Positions 16,902-25,519 of a stretch of DNA of 32,450 bases are shown here, piece by piece. This stretch comes from Chromobacterium piscinae (GTDB lineage: Bacteria; Pseudomonadota; Gammaproteobacteria; Burkholderiales; Chromobacteriaceae). The notes under the pieces were generated by a model. That model did not search any database. It had not been told where the DNA came from and saw nothing but the letters and a program-made list of their open reading frames with translations. A program made the position numbers and the translations under genes. Where the stretch lies: positions 1 through 32,450 of the forward strand of contig NZ_JAJOHV010000034.1 in assembly GCF_021129175.1 (NCBI RefSeq), in the 5' to 3' direction. Each line of letters starts with the position of its first letter. Positions within the stretch are counted from its first letter, which is position 1.

Positions 16902-17690
16902 TCAGCCGCGCGCTCCCTTGTCGGACAAATGGTTCGCCAGACGGACATAGTCCTCCACCCGCAGGTTCTCCGGACGCAGGCCGGGGTCGATCCCCAGCGC
17001 TTCCAGATCGGCCACGTCGGCCAGTCCCTTCAGGTTGTTGCGCAGCGTCTTGCGGCGCTGGGCGAAAGCCTGGATCACCAGCTTCTCCAACAGCGCCTCG
17101 TCGCGGGCGACGCCGCAGCGGCCCGGCGCCGGCATCATCCGCACCACGGCGGAATCCACCTTCGGCGGCGGCCAGAACGCTTCCGGCGGCACGAACAGGA
17201 TGTTCTCCATGTAGAAGCGGTACTGCAGCATCACCGACAGCCGGCCGTAGTCGGCGGTGGAGGGCTCGGCCACCATCCGCTCGATCACTTCCTTTTGCAG
17301 CATGAAGTGCATGTCCAGCACCCGGTTGCCGTAAGTGGCGAGGTGGAACAACAGCGGCGTGGAGATGTTGTACGGCAGGTTGCCGACAATCTTCAGCGGC
17401 TGATCGCTGACCGAGGCGAAGTCGAAGGCCAGCGCATCGCCGGCGTGGATGGTCAGCTTGTCGGCCGGATGCTCGGCGCGCAGGCGCTCGATGATGTCGC
17501 GGTCGATCTCCACCACATGCAGGTGCTTCAGCCGCGACAGCAGCGGCTTGGTGATGGCGCCCAGGCCGGGGCCGATTTCGATCACGATATCGTCCGGCTG
17601 CGGGTTGACCGCGTGGACGATGCCGGCGATGACGCTGGCGTCCTGCAGGAAGTTCTGCCCGAAACGCTTGCGCGGTATGTGCTTGCTCAT
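16902..17690 (-). CDS. rsmA: 16S rRNA (adenine1518/1519-N6)-dimethyltransferase RsmA (KsgA)
   Basis: A 262-residue enzyme that dimethylates two adjacent adenosines near the 3' end of 16S rRNA during late 30S assembly. It has the family marks: N-terminal [14 protein letters not shown]-binding [11 protein letters not shown], the acidic EIDRD, GDAL, and the catalytic motif NLPYNIS near residue 104. A C-terminal helical domain with [14 protein letters not shown] completes it. Length is normal. Unlike in many bacteria it is not next to pdxA or apaG here. The start ATG at 17690 has only a weak ribosome binding site. Confidence 0.97.
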   Translation of the reverse strand: MSKHIPRKRFGQNFLQDASVIAGIVHAVNPQPDDIVIEIGPGLGAITKPLLSRLKHLHVVEIDRDIIERLRAEHPADKLTIHAGDALAFDFASVSDQPLKIVGNLPYNISTPLLFHLATYGNRVLDMHFMLQKEVIERMVAEPSTADYGRLSVMLQYRFYMENILFVPPEAFWPPPKVDSAVVRMMPAPGRCGVARDEALLEKLVIQAFAQRRKTLRNNLKGLADVADLEALGIDPGLRPENLRVEDYVRLANHLSDKGARG

Positions 17691-17791
17691 GAATCTGCCA
17701 ATCTTGGGAACAGCCGCGATTGTACTCGCGCGGCGGCGAATGTCCCAAGCGATTCAGGCAGTTGGCCGCTGGCGGCGGCCCCAAACGCGCC

Positions 17792-18958
17792 TCAGCCCCG
17801 CGCCGGCATGCGCCATTGCAGCGCCAGGCAGAACAGCGACAGCGCGATCACCGCGCCGCCCAGCGCCAGCTCGCCCGCCACCGGCAGCGCGGCCAGCAGC
17901 GCCGACAAGGCCGAGGCGAACAGCATCTGCGCGCAGCCCAGCAGCGCCGCCGCGCGGCCGGCCGACTCCGCGAACGGCGCCATCGCCATGCCCGCCGCCG
18001 GGCCCAGCGTGAAAGCGAAGCCCACGCTCAGCACCGCGATCGGCAGCATGTAATGCCAGGCGCCGGGCTGATGCGCCAGCGCCGGCAGCAGCGCGCCGGC
18101 CGCCAGCATGATCGCCAGGCCCGTCTTCAGCACCCGGCGCGGCCCCAGCCGGCCAATCAGGCCCAGGCCGATGAAGCTGGCCGCCATGATCAGCAGCGCG
18201 TTGGCCCCGAACAGCAGGCCGAAGGTGGCCGCGGACAGGCCACCGCGCTCGATCAGCACCGTCGGCGCCAGCGTCACGTAGCTGACGATCAGGCCCAGCG
18301 CGGTGCTGCTGCAGGCGCCGTTGCGCAGCAGCGCCGGATGGCGCAGCACCTGCAGAAAGCCCGGCCCCGCCGCATTCTCCACGCGTTCCGGCCGCGTCTC
18401 CGGCATCAGCCGCGCCAGCAGCGCCAGCGCCGCCAGCGCCGACACCGCCAGGAACAGGAAACAGGACTGCCAGCCGTACAGCTCGGTCAGCACCCCGCCC
18501 AGCGCCGGCGCCAGCGCTGGCACGATGTTGAGCGCGCCGTTGAGCATGCTGTAGCGCTGCGCCGCCGCGTTGCCGGAGAAGCAGTCGCGGATGATGGTGA
18601 ACGCGCACACCGAGCTGGCGCTGGCGCCCAGGCCCTGCAGCATCCGCGCCAGCATGAAGCTGCCCATCGAATCGCTGAGGCTGGCCAGCGCCGAGCCCAG
18701 CGCGTAGGCCAGCAGGCCGCCCAGCGCCACCGGGCGGCGGCCGGCGCGGTCGGCCAGCGGGCCGAACAACAGCTGGCCCAGGCCCAGGCAGAACACGAAC
18801 ACGCTGATGCTGGCCGACACGTCGGCCTGGAAATGGCGCTGCAGCGCCGGCAGCGCGGCCAGGTACAAATCCACGCCCAAGGGGTTGAACAGAATCAGCA
18901 GGATGGCGGCGGCGGTGGCCGGATTCGACTGGCGGACGGCAAGGCTGGAATGCGGCAT
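17792..18958 (-). CDS. Bcr/CflA-family multidrug efflux transporter (MFS)
   Basis: An inner membrane MFS exporter of about 388 residues with 12 predicted helices. The loop after helix 2 has motif A (LLFGPLADRAGRRPV), helix 4 has RMLQGLGASASSVCAFTIIRD, and helix 5 carries the antiporter-type GALNIVPALAPALGG; these fit the Bcr/CflA drug:H+ family (bicyclomycin, chloramphenicol type). Substrate is unknown. The ATG at 18958 (MPHSSLAVRQ) is chosen because the likely promoter is at 18988-19016, which leaves an upstream in-frame start at 18997 untranscribed. Confidence 0.87.
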   Translation of the reverse strand: MPHSSLAVRQSNPATAAAILLILFNPLGVDLYLAALPALQRHFQADVSASISVFVFCLGLGQLLFGPLADRAGRRPVALGGLLAYALGSALASLSDSMGSFMLARMLQGLGASASSVCAFTIIRDCFSGNAAAQRYSMLNGALNIVPALAPALGGVLTELYGWQSCFLFLAVSALAALALLARLMPETRPERVENAAGPGFLQVLRHPALLRNGACSSTALGLIVSYVTLAPTVLIERGGLSAATFGLLFGANALLIMAASFIGLGLIGRLGPRRVLKTGLAIMLAAGALLPALAHQPGAWHYMLPIAVLSVGFAFTLGPAAGMAMAPFAESAGRAAALLGCAQMLFASALSALLAALPVAGELALGGAVIALSLFCLALQWRMPARG

Positions 18959-18987
18959 GACGCGTGCTTCGAAGGGCGAAAGTCGAC

Positions 18988-19016
18988 AGTTTATCAAACC
19001 CTGCCCATATCTCCAA
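18988..19016 (-). promoter_or_regulatory. Candidate sigma-70 promoter of the Bcr/CflA gene
   Basis: On the minus strand TTGGAG (19016-19011) and TAAACT (18993-18988) are spaced by exactly 17 bases, each with four matches to consensus. Transcription would begin about 20 bases before the ATG at 18958. Confidence 0.45.
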
Positions 19017-19233
19017 TTGGCATAAAATTATCATCTTTAAAAATCAATGGCATATCAGCAGATCGGCATGCCGCCGGGGGATTACAATCGTTCACCAAAT
19101 CCCCGCCGCCGCAAGGCCTTGAATCGAAAGGCCGAATCCGCGCCGGCCGCGGCCCGCCGCGCCGCGGAGATGGTTGCCTCGGGGCCGCTCTGGTAACCTA
19201 GGCGGCAGCCCAAGAACAAACGAGCAGCCTGAC
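19017..19233. other. Divergent intergenic region between the exporter and maf
   Basis: The left half (19017-19065) is AT-rich and probably carries promoter elements; the right half is GC-rich. No credible small ORF, RNA or repeat was seen, and no clear maf promoter could be assigned. Confidence 0.4.
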
Positions 19234-19830
19234 ATGAGCACCAATGACACCCGAATATACCTGGCCTCCGGCAGCCCCCGCCGCCGCGAGATACTGGAAC
19301 AGCTGGGCCTGCATCTGGAACGCATCCATGCCGACATCGACGAAACGGTGCGGCCGGGCGAAGACGCCGTCGCCTACACCGAGCGGCTGGCGCGCGAGAA
19401 GGCCGAAGCCGGTTGGCGCGTGGTCTCCTCCTGCGGCCTGCCCGAGCGCCCGCTGCTGGCTGCCGACACCACAGTGACCCAGAACGGCGAGATCTTCGGC
19501 AAGCCGGAGAACGCCGATGACGCCCGCCGCATGCTGCGCGCCTTCTCCGGCCGCAGCCACCAGGCCATCACCAGCGTCGCCGTGCGCGACGGCGGCAGGC
19601 TGCTCGTCAAGACCTCGGTCACCGACGTGTTCTTCAAGCCCCTGTCCGACGCCGAAATCGAGCGCTACATCGACAGCGGCGAGCCGTTCGACAAGGCCGG
19701 CGCCTACGGCATCCAGGGCAAGGCCGGCGTGTTCATCGAACATATAGAAGGCAGCTACACCGGCGTGATGGGCCTGCCGGTGCACGAAACCGCGCTGCTC
19801 CTGGCCGAGTTCGGCTTCGAACTGCCATGA
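19234..19830 (+). CDS. maf: Maf-family nucleoside triphosphate pyrophosphatase (YhdE type)
   Basis: A 198-residue cytosolic house-cleaning enzyme that hydrolyses non-canonical or excess nucleotides (dTTP/UTP in the YhdE branch). It has the family motif SGSPRRREILEQLGL at the N-terminus, then DIDETVRPGEDA, LAADTTV, the KPENADDARRML stretch and a C-terminal GLPVHET. The ATG at 19234 (MSTNDTRIYLASGSPRR) is the family start; the frame is open 20 codons further without support. Its stop overlaps an ATG of the rng frame, and the maf-rng pair is a common operon in proteobacteria. Confidence 0.93.
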   Translation: MSTNDTRIYLASGSPRRREILEQLGLHLERIHADIDETVRPGEDAVAYTERLAREKAEAGWRVVSSCGLPERPLLAADTTVTQNGEIFGKPENADDARRMLRAFSGRSHQAITSVAVRDGGRLLVKTSVTDVFFKPLSDAEIERYIDSGEPFDKAGAYGIQGKAGVFIEHIEGSYTGVMGLPVHETALLLAEFGFELP

Positions 19831-19844
19831 GCCGGGAGGGCGCC

Positions 19845-21341
19845 ATGCTGCATCAATCGATACCCCTGCCGCGCGACCTGCCGCGGCCGCAAGAACAGAT
19901 CCTGGTCAACATCACCCCGCAGGAAACCCGCGTCGCGGTGCTGGAGGAAGGCATCGTCCAGGAGCTGCACGTGGAACGCGCCGCCAGCCGCGGCATCGTC
20001 GGCAACATCTACCTGGGCCAGGTGAAGCGCGTGCTGCCGGGCATGCAGAGCGCCTTCATCGAGATCGGCCTGGAGCGCGCCGCCTTCCTGCACATCGCCG
20101 ACGTGCTGGAACAGCGCCAGCACCCCACCGAGCCGCAGCGCATCGAGAAGATGCTGTTCGAAGGCCAGACCGTGCTGGTGCAGGTGATCAAGGACCCGAT
20201 CGGCACCAAGGGCGCGCGGCTGTCCACGCAGATCTCGCTGGCCGGCCGCTTCCTGGTGCACCTGCCGCAGGAAGAGCACATCGGCGTGTCGCAGAAAATT
20301 GAAAGCGACGCCGAGCGCCACAGCCTGAAAGCGCGGCTGGAAAAGCTGCTGCCCGCCGGCAGCCCCAGGGGCTACATCATCCGCACCAGCGCCGAGACCG
20401 CCCGCGACGACGAGCTGGCCGCCGACATCGAATACCTGTCCAAGCTGTGGTCCGACATCAAGCAGAAGTCGCAGACGCTGCCGGCGCAAAGCTTGCTGTA
20501 CGACGACCTGCCGCTGGCGGTGCGGGTGCTGCGCGACATGGTCAGCGGCTACACCGACAAGGTGCTGGTGGACTCCAACGAGAACTACGGCCGCATGGTG
20601 GAGTTCGCCGAGCAATACGTGCAGATCGCCGTCGACAAGATCGAGCGCTACGCCGGCGAGCGGCCGCTGTTCGAGCTGCACGGCATCGAGGCCGAGATCG
20701 AAAAGGCGCTGGCCCGCCGCGTCAATCTGAAGTTCGGCGGCTACCTGATCGTCGACCAGACCGAGGCGATGACGACGATAGACGTCAACACCGGCGGCTT
20801 CGTCGGCAACCGCAACTTCGACGAAACCATCTTCAAGACCAATCTGGAAGCCACCCAGGTGATCGCCCGCCAGCTGCGGCTGCGCAATCTGGGCGGCATC
20901 GTCATCGTCGACTTCATCGACATGGACAACGACGAGCACCAGGCGGCGGTGCTGGCCGAGCTGGCCAAGGCGATGGCGCGCGACCGCACCCGGGTGACGC
21001 TGAACGGCTTCACCAGCCTGGGCCTGGTGGAAATCACCCGCAAGCGCACCCGCGAGAGCCTGGCCCACATCCTGTGCGAACCCTGCCCCACCTGCCAGGG
21101 CCGCGGCGAGATCAAGACCGCGCAAACGGTGTGCTACGAGGTGCAGCGCGAGATCGTGCGCGAGGCGCGGCAGTACGACGCCAAGGGCTACCGCATCCTG
21201 GCGGCGCAGTCGGTGATCGACATGTTCCTGGACGAGGAGTCGCAGAGCCTGGCGATGCTGGTGGATTTCATCGGCAAGCCGGTGTCGCTGTCGGTGGAGT
21301 CCAGCTACACGCAGGAGCAGTTCGACGTGGTGTTGTTGTGA
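19845..21341 (+). CDS. rng: Ribonuclease G
   Basis: A 498-residue endoribonuclease of the RNase E/G family, which matures the 5' end of 16S rRNA and degrades some mRNAs. ILVNITPQETRVAVLEEG opens the protein, followed by an S1 domain (GIVGNIYLGQVKRVLPGMQSAFIEIG), the RNase H-like region, the DNase I-like catalytic site with TTIDVNTGGF and FIDMDND that hold the magnesium-binding aspartates, and the zinc-link CPTCQG for dimerisation. The ATG at 19845 is preferred because GGAGG lies five bases ahead; an ATG at 19827 overlapping the maf stop would add six residues. A terminator follows about 70 bases after the stop. Confidence 0.95.
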   Translation: MLHQSIPLPRDLPRPQEQILVNITPQETRVAVLEEGIVQELHVERAASRGIVGNIYLGQVKRVLPGMQSAFIEIGLERAAFLHIADVLEQRQHPTEPQRIEKMLFEGQTVLVQVIKDPIGTKGARLSTQISLAGRFLVHLPQEEHIGVSQKIESDAERHSLKARLEKLLPAGSPRGYIIRTSAETARDDELAADIEYLSKLWSDIKQKSQTLPAQSLLYDDLPLAVRVLRDMVSGYTDKVLVDSNENYGRMVEFAEQYVQIAVDKIERYAGERPLFELHGIEAEIEKALARRVNLKFGGYLIVDQTEAMTTIDVNTGGFVGNRNFDETIFKTNLEATQVIARQLRLRNLGGIVIVDFIDMDNDEHQAAVLAELAKAMARDRTRVTLNGFTSLGLVEITRKRTRESLAHILCEPCPTCQGRGEIKTAQTVCYEVQREIVREARQYDAKGYRILAAQSVIDMFLDEESQSLAMLVDFIGKPVSLSVESSYTQEQFDVVLL

Positions 21342-21346
21342 GGTAG

Positions 21347-21378
21347 GGCGGAAGCCCGGCGTGGCCGGGCGTTCCGCC
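21347..21378. other. Long hairpin after rng
   Basis: GGCGGAA-GCCCGG (21347-21359) pairs with CCGGGC-G-TTCCGCC (21365-21378), with one bulged G. There is no T tract, so it likely protects the mRNA end ahead of the true terminator downstream. Confidence 0.45.
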
Positions 21379-21408
21379 GGCTCCATCCTTATGGAGCGGG
21401 AAAGCGAG

Positions 21409-21446
21409 AACGGGCAATGGCGATGAGCTGTTGCCCGTTTTGTTTT
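21409..21446 (+). terminator. Rho-independent terminator of rng
   Basis: AACGGGCAA (21409-21417) pairs with TTGCCCGTT (21431-21439) around a 13-base loop and is followed by TTGTTTT. Confidence 0.7.
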
Positions 21447-21477
21447 GCGCGGGGTATTGGCTGTGCGTGGGCTTGGC

Positions 21478-21486
21478 TGTGGATAA
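21478..21486 (-). promoter_or_regulatory. Perfect DnaA box 1
   Basis: TGTGGATAA is the exact complement of the strong consensus TTATCCACA. It lies after the rng terminator and 29 bases from an identical second copy in the same orientation. Confidence 0.55.
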
Positions 21487-21506
21487 AAATGGATTTGGCG
21501 GATGGC

Positions 21507-21515
21507 TGTGGATAA
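21507..21515 (-). promoter_or_regulatory. Perfect DnaA box 2
   Basis: A second exact TGTGGATAA; both copies share the longer GGCTGTGGATAA. The pair sits between the rng terminator and repeat copy A. Two perfect boxes in 40 bases are very unlikely by chance. Confidence 0.55.
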
Positions 21516-21544
21516 GTATTGTGTAGAGGGTAGGGTGCTGTACG

Positions 21545-21824
21545 GGTAGGGTGCGTCACCCCGCAGGGGCGACGCACCGGTTATGGTGTCGCGGCTTTGT
21601 GTCCGCTTCGCGGACGATTGATTTTGGTGCCGGTTCCGCCCGGCGGACGGGCCAGGGGCTGGGCGGCCAGCCCCTTGGCAATCCCAGGCCGCCCCAGCAG
21701 CGCGGCGAAACCCCGTCTCCAAACCCATTCCCAAAGAGCCGCCGGAACTAGCAGGGCGCTACGTCGAACAACCGGCGGCTTAAAACTTTGGGAATGGCTT
21801 CGAAGCCGGCTTGCGCTGATGGGG
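21545..21824 (-). repeat. Multi-hairpin intergenic repeat, copy A (inverted)
   Basis: About 280 bases, a reverse-oriented copy of the repeat at 25287, 26641 and 27056. Its large hairpin has an outer stem CCATTCCCAAAG (21725-21736) with CTTTGGGAATGG (21786-21797) and a middle stem AGCCGCCGG (21737-21745) with CCGGCGGCT (21772-21780). The inner stem is damaged by a deletion. A second hairpin GGGGCTGG/CCAGCCCC is at 21655-21674, a third GTCCGC/GCGGAC at 21601-21615, and a fourth GGTGCGTC.../...GACGCACC near 21551-21579. Copies share CTGATGGGG at the end that faces the AT-rich island. Confidence 0.85.
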
Positions 21825-21904
21825 ATATGGGGCACGTTGATTCGGTCTATTTGGTCACAATAATGCATGTTATTGTTTATAGTCGACTACCTTTTTCTAG
21901 AAAT

Positions 21905-23521
21905 TTACTTTACATGTTTTGATATGTAAATTTTTGGCGTTAAGTTGAATTTACTAACTTTCTTTCTCCATGTTTCGAGCGCTAATAAGAGTTGGATTGA
22001 GTTGAGGTCTGTTATTTTGGTAATCTCTTTTTCCAGAACCAGCCAGATGGCGACAGATTTTATAGGGTATTGCTCAGGGACCACATTTCTAGAGATCACT
22101 TCGATAGCTGTTGCTGACTGGTGAATGTTGTAAATAAGATCTACTTTTTTATCTGATATTTTCACGGATATGATTTCCTCATTCTTATAGAGGTCAGCTA
22201 TTTCTACCTGGTAGTTTCTTGCCCCCTTTTTTATTGATTTTATTGCAACAGTACTTCGGTCTAGCAATATGAATCCATTTTCATCCCTTTGTTTTTTGTT
22301 AAAATAAAACTCTCGATATGTTATTTTATCTAACTCAAATTCTTGTGTGGCGAGGGCGTCGGCATCTAGATTTTCTTGTGTAGCTCGTATCTCTTGCTCA
22401 CGAGATGCTTTCCATGATACATAGTCAGCCTCGTTTAAATCATCCATTTTTTGGATTGCTATGTTTTCCAGCGCTTTCTTCAGGTAATCCATAAATGTTT
22501 GATTGAATAAATACCACTCACCGTTTTTGAGTAAGTATTGGTTTCTCAGTCTGCAATCAATTAACTCTTTTACATCTTGACTGAAGACGGTCTCACTAGA
22601 TATTTTGACTTTTACTTCATTTATATCACTTATATTATTTTCCACTAAGTAGGATGCAATGTTTTCTATTTGAATCGCACTGCCAAGATCTTTTTTATCT
22701 TCTCGTTTTCCCCTGCCACTTTTTGTGAAAATCATATACTCACAGTCTGATGTTCTTACACAAATCTGTGTTCCATAGATTGGAAACTCATCAATTACAA
22801 TATCCCCATCCCCCTTTTTGATACTTTCCAATAGCTCAATATCAAGTTCATTAATAATGTTTTCGTCGCGAACAATTTCTAATTTGGGTAGTTTTATCAA
22901 CTCATCTTTGGAAAAGGATTCTCTAATCTTGTTAAACAAATCTGCAAGATCACTAGGGCTTCGTTCTGTATCTATTTGAATGGAGTCGGCAAGAATAATA
23001 TTCTTTTCTCCCCATTCAGATGCATCAACAGCTTTTATTTTGACATGATCTACTGACTCGCCAGGTTCGTAGCTGTTTGGGGAAAAATTTACATATGCGG
23101 ATACTTCATTTCTTTTTGATCCTGCGAAATATCGGCTTTTCTTCAAAATGGTAGTTTTTTCATCGCCAATTCGGATGGCAAAGTTTATACCAAAGTCGTG
23201 CTCTATATATTTATTTAAGTAAAAGTGTGCTTTTCCTAGACTGACTAGATATATGATGTCTGGTGAGTCCTCTTTGATGGAAATGAGAAGAGCAAAATGA
23301 AATATGTTATGTGGCTCGACTATACCGTCCTTGAAAAAAACATTATATGTGTTCCACCACCATATAGGATTACCTTTAACATTTTCTGAGAAATAAAAAG
23401 TCATTTTATAGCCATTATCATTTATTGTTTTTTGCTCTGCCAGCCCAACAGATGATATTTTCTCTAGCAATTGTTCAAGATATTCTGATCTCAATTTGTA
23501 TATGTTGTATGCGGTACTCAT
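21905..23521 (-). CDS. TIGR04141/DUF6119 family sporadically distributed protein
   Basis: A 538-residue, Lys/Glu/Ile-rich protein without signal peptide or membrane segments. I recognise the pattern of the TIGR04141 (DUF6119) family: N-terminal YNIYKLR, then SLGKAHFYLNKYIEHDFGINFAIRI, followed by SRYFAGSKRN, NSYEPGESVDHVKIKAVD and WGEKNIILADSIQ, then the hydrophobic SVAIWLVLEKE near the C-terminus. The family has no established biochemical function that I can state; it is patchily distributed and often found in accessory islands, which makes a defence role possible but unproven. AAAGGA lies before the ATG at 23521. It follows the DUF6765-type gene on the same strand after 216 bases. Codon use is strongly AT-biased, a mark of transfer. 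Confidence 0.7.
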   Translation of the reverse strand: MSTAYNIYKLRSEYLEQLLEKISSVGLAEQKTINDNGYKMTFYFSENVKGNPIWWWNTYNVFFKDGIVEPHNIFHFALLISIKEDSPDIIYLVSLGKAHFYLNKYIEHDFGINFAIRIGDEKTTILKKSRYFAGSKRNEVSAYVNFSPNSYEPGESVDHVKIKAVDASEWGEKNIILADSIQIDTERSPSDLADLFNKIRESFSKDELIKLPKLEIVRDENIINELDIELLESIKKGDGDIVIDEFPIYGTQICVRTSDCEYMIFTKSGRGKREDKKDLGSAIQIENIASYLVENNISDINEVKVKISSETVFSQDVKELIDCRLRNQYLLKNGEWYLFNQTFMDYLKKALENIAIQKMDDLNEADYVSWKASREQEIRATQENLDADALATQEFELDKITYREFYFNKKQRDENGFILLDRSTVAIKSIKKGARNYQVEIADLYKNEEIISVKISDKKVDLIYNIHQSATAIEVISRNVVPEQYPIKSVAIWLVLEKEITKITDLNSIQLLLALETWRKKVSKFNLTPKIYISKHVK

Positions 23522-23737
23522 AGCATTCCTTTCAAGGTTGATTGTTTGAGAATTGCTTTGATGTATGCGCAGGTAAGATTAATAAAGATAATTTTGTAAA
23601 TTAATCTTCATCCTAATAATTTTGAGGGAATTTCATCTATATTTGTTTTAGTATGAATTGTACGTTTTAAGCTAGTTTCCCTCTAGAAGTTTACGTTGCA
23701 ATACATGGCCGCATTAAATTGGAATTAAAAATCTATC

Positions 23738-24829
23738 TTAGGCAACAATGACTTGATGCGCAGGCAAGAGCCGTTTAAGCACATAGTGCCGATGGTATTC
23801 AGCTGCAGTGTGAAACAAATAAGCTGAACTACTAGTGATACTGGTTGCATTGCGATTTTCCATTGCCCCAATTAACTCTTCAGTCCAACTACGTGAATTA
23901 TAATCTTTACACAATTCCACTGGGCCAAGGTGCCCATTCTTCATTGCCACTTTCCATTGATCTGATCGTTCATAGTTATCGCCTTCATAGCAAAGTATAT
24001 TCTCCACAGTTGAAGCTATCTCATCAAACGAAATTCTTGGTGTTGAATATCCCTTTTCATTAGCGAAACAAGTAAAGTGATCATGCAATCTTCTACAGGC
24101 CTCTAAAAAATTAACAGTATTATCACGCTTATCCACATAGCCAAGTGCATGTTCAAATTCCCATTTCAAAAAAGGCATATCTGGTAAAGTATCTACTCCA
24201 CCATGCCCCAGACCTGAATTATTGGCAAATCCCGTTTTTATTCTTTCACTAACATTCCACAGCATTTCTTGCATTTTAGATGATGTATGACCATCCAAAG
24301 AAATAGTATCTTTTTCTACCTGGTTTAACGAAGATGTTGTTCCTGAGAAACCAAAATGGGAAAATGTATCTGCATATACATGTGCAGCAATCCCCAACAA
24401 CTGCAGATTAAATTTTTCATCCTTTTGCTTGATATGATGGTCTATCATCTCTTGGGCAATCTGACTATCCCTCTTGCACATGATACGTTCAAGATATTTC
24501 CCGTTACCCCCTCCGGGTAAAAAATGAAAAGGAACCCATACAAGTCTGCTGTCATCCGCAGTACTATTCATCGGATGTCTCGTGAGCTTATTTATCACAG
24601 ACTTCATTAAACCTACGTCTGCAGAAATATCATATGGACTATGTGCCGTTGCAATTCCTATGACGGCTTCACATGTATCACCATTTACAGTTCTAACCGA
24701 CCTCAATTCTTCATGATCTTGATCATCTACATATTGAGAGGCATGAGCGACAATTTCTGCATCATCGCGGGGAATTCCTGCAGCAGCTGCCATTGCATAA
24801 GTCCCATAATAGTGCATATCAATTTGCAT
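23738..24829 (-). CDS. DUF6765-type protein, zinc phospholipase C-like
   Basis: A 363-residue soluble protein without a signal peptide. It begins MQIDMHYYGTYAMAAAAGI and HASQYVDDQDHEE, the pattern of DUF6765. His6, the HASQYVDD segment, WVPFHFLPGG, DHHIK and IAAHVYADTFSHFGFSG form a set of His and Asp residues like those of the zinc-dependent phospholipase C/P1 nuclease fold (H-x3-D pattern in HVYAD); metal-dependent hydrolase activity is inferred from this. Substrate is unknown. A strong ribosome binding site (AGGAG, six bases ahead) marks the ATG at 24829. It may share a transcript with the DUF6119-type gene 216 bases downstream. Its composition is AT-rich like the rest of the island. Confidence 0.62.
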   Translation of the reverse strand: MQIDMHYYGTYAMAAAAGIPRDDAEIVAHASQYVDDQDHEELRSVRTVNGDTCEAVIGIATAHSPYDISADVGLMKSVINKLTRHPMNSTADDSRLVWVPFHFLPGGGNGKYLERIMCKRDSQIAQEMIDHHIKQKDEKFNLQLLGIAAHVYADTFSHFGFSGTTSSLNQVEKDTISLDGHTSSKMQEMLWNVSERIKTGFANNSGLGHGGVDTLPDMPFLKWEFEHALGYVDKRDNTVNFLEACRRLHDHFTCFANEKGYSTPRISFDEIASTVENILCYEGDNYERSDQWKVAMKNGHLGPVELCKDYNSRSWTEELIGAMENRNATSITSSSAYLFHTAAEYHRHYVLKRLLPAHQVIVA

Positions 24830-25081
24830 GCTTATCTCCTAGAATCATTTAACAAGCCAACTTTCTGTACCTGCAATACAGAAAATAAATAAATCCAATT
24901 GAAAACTGCAATATTCACCGCACAACTATTTCAGACACCGTTCATACAAGTCCAATCCATTATTAAACCCATCCCTGCTAAAATTACTTACATTCTTTGC
25001 ATATAAATGCTAGGACTACTTAATCACTGGTAATAAAGAAATCCTCATCGCTATAAACTCAGTATGCTGTGGAAAAATTAT
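24830..25081. other. AT-rich non-coding stretch upstream of the DUF6765-type gene
   Basis: About 250 AT-rich bases. It presumably carries the promoter for the island genes (minus strand), but many TATAAT-like sequences occur by composition alone, so none is assigned. No repeat or RNA was recognised. Confidence 0.4.
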
Positions 25082-25282
25082 CTAAAAAAATTCCGCACAG
25101 AAGTCTAAAAAGGTGGCCATCTCCACATAATAGTCCTCACAAAAACAGATTCCTAAAAAATAATACCCGTGCAAATACCTACAAGATATTTGACTAAAAA
25201 GCGTGTTTTCCTCGCAATGCTCGGGGTTAAATTCATCGCCATCACGTGAGTAAATATTTGTAGAACCGAACCAACTCGACAC
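25082..25282 (-). CDS. Small ORF or gene remnant at the island edge
   Basis: A 66-codon frame starting at GTG 25282, five bases inside repeat copy B. The product is rich in Cys, Phe and Tyr (GYYFLGICFCEDYYVEM) and matches no family I know. There is no evident ribosome binding site. It may be the 3' end of a gene cut by the repeat, or a chance frame in AT-rich DNA. Confidence 0.25.
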   Translation of the reverse strand: MSSWFGSTNIYSRDGDEFNPEHCEENTLFSQISCRYLHGYYFLGICFCEDYYVEMATFLDFCAEFF

Positions 25283-25286
25283 TATT

Positions 25287-25496
25287 CCCCATCAGCGCAA
25301 GCCGTCTCCGAAGTCATTCCCAAGGTCTTAAGCCGCCATTTGTTTGAGCGGGGCAACGTTAGTGCCCCGCGAGTTGGGCGGTGCCTTGGGAATGGATTTG
25401 GAGACGGGGTTTCGCCGCGCTGTTGGGGCGGCCTGGGGGTGCCGGGGGGCTGACCGCGCAGCCCCCTGGCCCGCCCTTTGGGCGGAATCAAAACGC
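25287..25496 (+). repeat. Multi-hairpin intergenic repeat, copy B (3'-truncated)
   Basis: About 210 bases starting CCCCATCAGCGCAAGCCG. Outer stem CATTCCCAAGG (25315-25325) pairs with CCTTGGGAATG (25384-25394). Inner stem GCGGGGCA (25348-25355) pairs with TGCCCCGC (25363-25370) around the loop ACGTTAG; in copies C and D the last pair is G-C, a compensatory change. A second hairpin GGGGGCTG/CAGCCCCC and a third CCGCCC/GGGCGG follow. The two last hairpins of the full element are missing. Confidence 0.85.
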
Positions 25497-25519
25497 TTCA
25501 GAGCAACAAGTTTTGGCCG

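Larger units (their letters stand above)
21825..25286. mobile_element. AT-rich accessory island between inverted repeat copies A and B
   Basis: From about 21826 base composition changes abruptly from strongly GC-rich to AT-rich, and returns to GC-rich at 25287. The segment holds two minus-strand genes of unlike codon use (Lys AAA, Ile ATA, Leu TTA common) and a possible small fragment. Copies A and B flank it in opposite orientation, both with their CCCCATCAGCGC ends pointing inward. No integrase, transposase, tRNA or short target duplication was seen, so how it moves is unknown; homologous recombination between repeat copies is one possibility. Confidence 0.6.

Noticed and set aside
25301-25313. 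Neisseria-type DNA uptake sequence (GCCGTCTGAA)
   Set aside because: The match is broken after GCCGTCT, and it occurs in only one repeat copy.
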